The position numbers were made by a program, and so were the translations under genes. From Eggerthella sp. CAG:298 (GTDB lineage Bacteria > Actinomycetota > Coriobacteriia > Coriobacteriales > Eggerthellaceae), in assembly GCA_000435675.1 (NCBI GenBank), contig FR895148.1, positions 112,958-176,957 of the forward strand: DNA of 64,000 bases. Direction: 5' to 3'. The notes under the pieces were generated by a model, which worked only from the letters and a program-made list of their open reading frames with translations, searched no databases and was not told the origin of the DNA. This document shows positions 61,972 through 64,000 of the stretch, in pieces (position 1 is the first letter of the stretch; each line of letters starts with the position of its first letter).

Positions 61972-62469
61972 CTACTCAGAAGAACCGCTCGCCTGAGAGC
62001 TCGCCTTGACTTCGTTCCACTGCGCCAAGAGCTCATCTTCGAGCGCCTCCATCTCGAGCGCTTCAGCTTCTTCGATGTGATCGTAGCCGCAGAGATGCAG
62101 CAGTCCGTGCGTGATGAGCAGGCTCACCTCTTCTTCAAGCGTGGTACCGAATTCTGCAGTTTGCGCGATAGCGACATCGGTAGCGATGATCACATCGCCC
62201 AGTTCGTATTCTTCGTTCTGATCGATCGCCTCACCTTCGAACGGAATGTTATCGCATTCGAACGAGAGCACATCGGTGGGCTTATCGATGCCACGATAGG
62301 CGCGATTCAGCTCGTGGATGCGTTCGTTCGAAACGAAGGTGACCGAAACACTGGTAGTTTGCGGGAGCTTACGGGAAGCGAGCACGAACGCGATGAGCTC
62401 TTCAAGGGGAAGACCGGCAAGCTTATCCTCGCCGTAGTCGAAACGCAAAGCGATATCCATCTTACCCAT
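61972..62469 (-). CDS. ybeY: Endoribonuclease YbeY
   Basis: Zinc-dependent rRNA maturation and quality-control RNase. 165 residues with the triple-His zinc motif HGLLHLCGYDH, LNRAYRGIDKPTDVLSF and LGDVIIATDVA. The C-terminus has an extra acidic/Ser stretch. Starts 5 bases after the phoH stop. Confidence 0.95.
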   Translation of the reverse strand: MGKMDIALRFDYGEDKLAGLPLEELIAFVLASRKLPQTTSVSVTFVSNERIHELNRAYRGIDKPTDVLSFECDNIPFEGEAIDQNEEYELGDVIIATDVAIAQTAEFGTTLEEEVSLLITHGLLHLCGYDHIEEAEALEMEALEDELLAQWNEVKASSQASGSSE

Positions 62470-62474
62470 CCCCT

Positions 62475-63440
62475 CTACAAACGAAGGTTGTTCGCCTCGG
62501 CACGAGCATACGCCGCGATGATCTTCGAAACGAGCGAATTGCGCACGACATCGCGCGTTTGGAATTCGATGAAGCCGATCTCATCGATCCCTTCGAGAAC
62601 CTGACGTACTGTCTGAAGACCAGAAATGCCCTTGGGCAGGTCGGTCTGCGTCATGTCGCCCGTGATGACCATCTTCGAACCCATGCCAAGACGCGTGATG
62701 AACATCTTCATCTGTTGGGACGTGGTATTTTGCGCCTCGTCCAAGATGATGAAGCTGTCGTTCAAGGTTCGACCGCGCATGAATGCGAGCGGAGCGATCT
62801 CGATCACCCCTTCGGCGAGGAGCTTATTGGCGCGCACGGGATCCATCATGTCGAAGAGCGCATCGTAAAGCGGACGAATATAGGGATCGATCTTCTCGGT
62901 GAGCGTTCCAGGCAGAAAGCCGAGGTTCTCCCCCGCCTCTACCACCGGACGCGTGAGCAGGATGCGACCGACCTCCTTGCGATTGAGCGCAGCGACCGCC
63001 ATAGCCATGGCAAGATAGGTCTTACCCGTACCAGCAGGGCCCATACCGAAGGTGATGGTCTTCGTGCGGATATAGTCGAGATACTCTTTCTGCATAGGAG
63101 TCTTCGGGCGAATCACGCGTCCTTTATAGGAAAGGACCACATCATCATGAAGCTCTTTAGGGGCGTACTCCCCTTCGTGAAGGAGCGCGAGCGAGCGCTT
63201 GATCGACTCGACATCGGGCTCAACGCCTTGATCGATATCGGCGAGCATGTCCGAGATGAGCGTGGTGATACTGTCCACCTCGATGGGCGAACCCTCGATC
63301 TCGATCTGACTGCCCCGCACCGTGATGCGCGCCTGGAACGAATCCTGGATGAAACGCAGGTTCTCGTCGTTCGGTCCGAGCAGATTGCCGAGCAGTAGAG
63401 GGTCATTCAGATTGATGGATTGTGTTACTTCTTTTTGCAT
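62475..63440 (-). CDS. phoH: PhoH family ATPase
   Basis: Cytoplasmic P-loop protein, often with ybeY; linked to RNA metabolism. 321 residues: N-terminal KH-like part (NDENLRFIQDSFQARITVRG), Walker A GPAGTGKTYLAMA, FIILDEAQNTTSQQMKMF and TGDMTQTDLP. Start ambiguous: ATG 63440, or TTG 63455; both overlap the mtaB 3' end, suggesting coupling. Confidence 0.93.
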   Translation of the reverse strand: MQKEVTQSINLNDPLLLGNLLGPNDENLRFIQDSFQARITVRGSQIEIEGSPIEVDSITTLISDMLADIDQGVEPDVESIKRSLALLHEGEYAPKELHDDVVLSYKGRVIRPKTPMQKEYLDYIRTKTITFGMGPAGTGKTYLAMAMAVAALNRKEVGRILLTRPVVEAGENLGFLPGTLTEKIDPYIRPLYDALFDMMDPVRANKLLAEGVIEIAPLAFMRGRTLNDSFIILDEAQNTTSQQMKMFITRLGMGSKMVITGDMTQTDLPKGISGLQTVRQVLEGIDEIGFIEFQTRDVVRNSLVSKIIAAYARAEANNLRL

Positions 63441-64000
63441 GCCTTCATCATACAAGATGAATCAAGTGCTGTTAAGGAAAGCTCACAAAGAGTCCCTTGT
63501 GGGATATCGCGAGGAGTCTCGACCTTGAAATAGGATTCGCTCATGCCGATGCCCGGTGCCTCGATGAGCACGGCTTCGCTCGTTCCGATGCGGCGCAGGC
63601 CGTCTTCTTTGCGCAGGTCGCGAGCAAGCGCGAGAAGCCTTTTGAGACGTTGTTCTTTTGTGGGCGGATCGATCTGATCGCATCGCGTTGCCGCAGGCGT
63701 GCCTTCGCGCATCGAATAGCGAAAGGCATGGATCTTCGAGAATCGCGCCTGTTTCGCAAGCGAGAGCGTCTCTTCGAACTCTGCATCGGTCTCACCCGGA
63801 AATCCACAGATGATGTCACTCGATAGAGCGAGCGTGGGAAGCGCACTGTAGAGATCCTCGCAAAGCCGCAGATAGAACTCCGCACCATAGGGGCGGTTCA
63901 TCTCCTTGAGCACCTTGTCTGAGCCCGACTGCAAAGGCAGATGCAGGTGACGGCAGATACGCCCTTCAGCTTGCGCGATCCGCTCGATCATAGCGGGAGT
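63425..64000 (-). CDS. mtaB: Methylthiotransferase, probably MtaB, 5' partial
   Basis: C-terminal part of a radical-SAM methylthiotransferase; the frame is open to the window edge, so the N-terminal and CxxxCxxC parts are missing. CRHLHLPLQSGSDKVLKEMN, DIICGFPGETDAEF, FRYSMREGTPAATR are family blocks. MtaB (t6A37 to ms2t6A37) is favoured by the wording of these blocks and because miaB and rimO are found elsewhere in the window; a weak TRAM-like end is seen. Confidence 0.82.
   Translation of the reverse strand, partial: TPAMIERIAQAEGRICRHLHLPLQSGSDKVLKEMNRPYGAEFYLRLCEDLYSALPTLALSSDIICGFPGETDAEFEETLSLAKQARFSKIHAFRYSMREGTPAATRCDQIDPPTKEQRLKRLLALARDLRKEDGLRRIGTSEAVLIEAPGIGMSESYFKVETPRDIPQGTLCELSLTALDSSCMMKACKKK

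Noticed and set aside
1..64000. Search for tRNA, rRNA, CRISPR, insertion sequences and attachment sites
   Set aside because: No T-arm-like GGTTCGAnTCC with flanking stems, no direct repeat arrays and no transposase or integrase proteins were seen.

Overview
The window is an unbroken stretch of bacterial chromosome of moderate GC content, close to fully coding, with no rRNA, tRNA, CRISPR array, insertion sequence or prophage that I can see. Gene content points to a Gram-positive actinobacterium, most probably class Coriobacteriia (inference). The markers are Gram-positive-type LexA boxes, RNase J plus RNase Y, a SpoVS homologue, a class B sortase, NrdR, a PPK1/Ppx/Pap polyphosphate set, and the order dapB-dapA-rnj-ftsK-rodZ-like-rimO-pgsA-recA-recX. 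Species cannot be named from this alone.

Layout. 1-6449: branched-chain amino acids (ilvD partial, ilvB, ilvN, ilvC) and serA. 6450-6933: the only long gene-free stretch, holding a candidate structured RNA and the rpsA promoter. 6934-12030: rpsA, mnmA, coaE, uvrB. 12046-18110: polyphosphate block, with ppx and ppk on the minus strand and pap on the plus strand. 18149-22532: class B sortase, then purM-purN-purH. 22602-25374: DnaJ-domain membrane protein and, divergently, a YbhN-like membrane protein. 25478-31592: leuC-leuD-leuB-hisS-aspS. 31657-34729: L,D-transpeptidase, murI, dITP/XTP pyrophosphatase. 34927-37147: dut, nrdR, an uncharacterised small gene and lexA. 37160-48639: minus-strand tRNA/RNA and SOS genes (hflX, miaA, miaB, spoVS, a GHKL ATPase, rny, recX, recA, a pgsA-pncC fusion, rimO). 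48639-64000: minus-strand yajQ, rodZ-like, ftsK, rnj, dapA, dapB, a TSCPD protein, pnp, rpsO, recO, era, dgkA, ybeY, phoH and a partial mtaB.

The most interesting locus is the lexA intergenic region. Three LexA-like boxes begin exactly 28 bp apart (36437, 36465, 36493). The first fills the spacer of a lexA promoter. The second fills the spacer of an opposing TTGACA-17-TAAAGT promoter that drives an unrecognised 135-residue protein. That protein ends in a single hydrophobic helix, so it looks tail-anchored. Position and regulation match SOS cell-division inhibitors found beside lexA in other Gram-positives (YneA, DivS, Rv2719c), but I see no LysM or other known domain, so it may be a new SOS effector. 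The recA promoter has the same design, with its LexA box between -35 and -10.

Other points of note: a PgsA-PncC fusion; an Era GTPase whose G4 motif reads SKSA instead of NKxD; a SerA with Gln at the usual catalytic Arg; a PPK1 with a tail of about 300 residues; a ppk terminator embedded in the coding end of uvrB; and a NrdR box upstream of nrdR. Start codons were re-chosen from Shine-Dalgarno spacing for many genes (for example TTG for rpsA, GTG for pap, rny, rodZ-like and pgsA-pncC).
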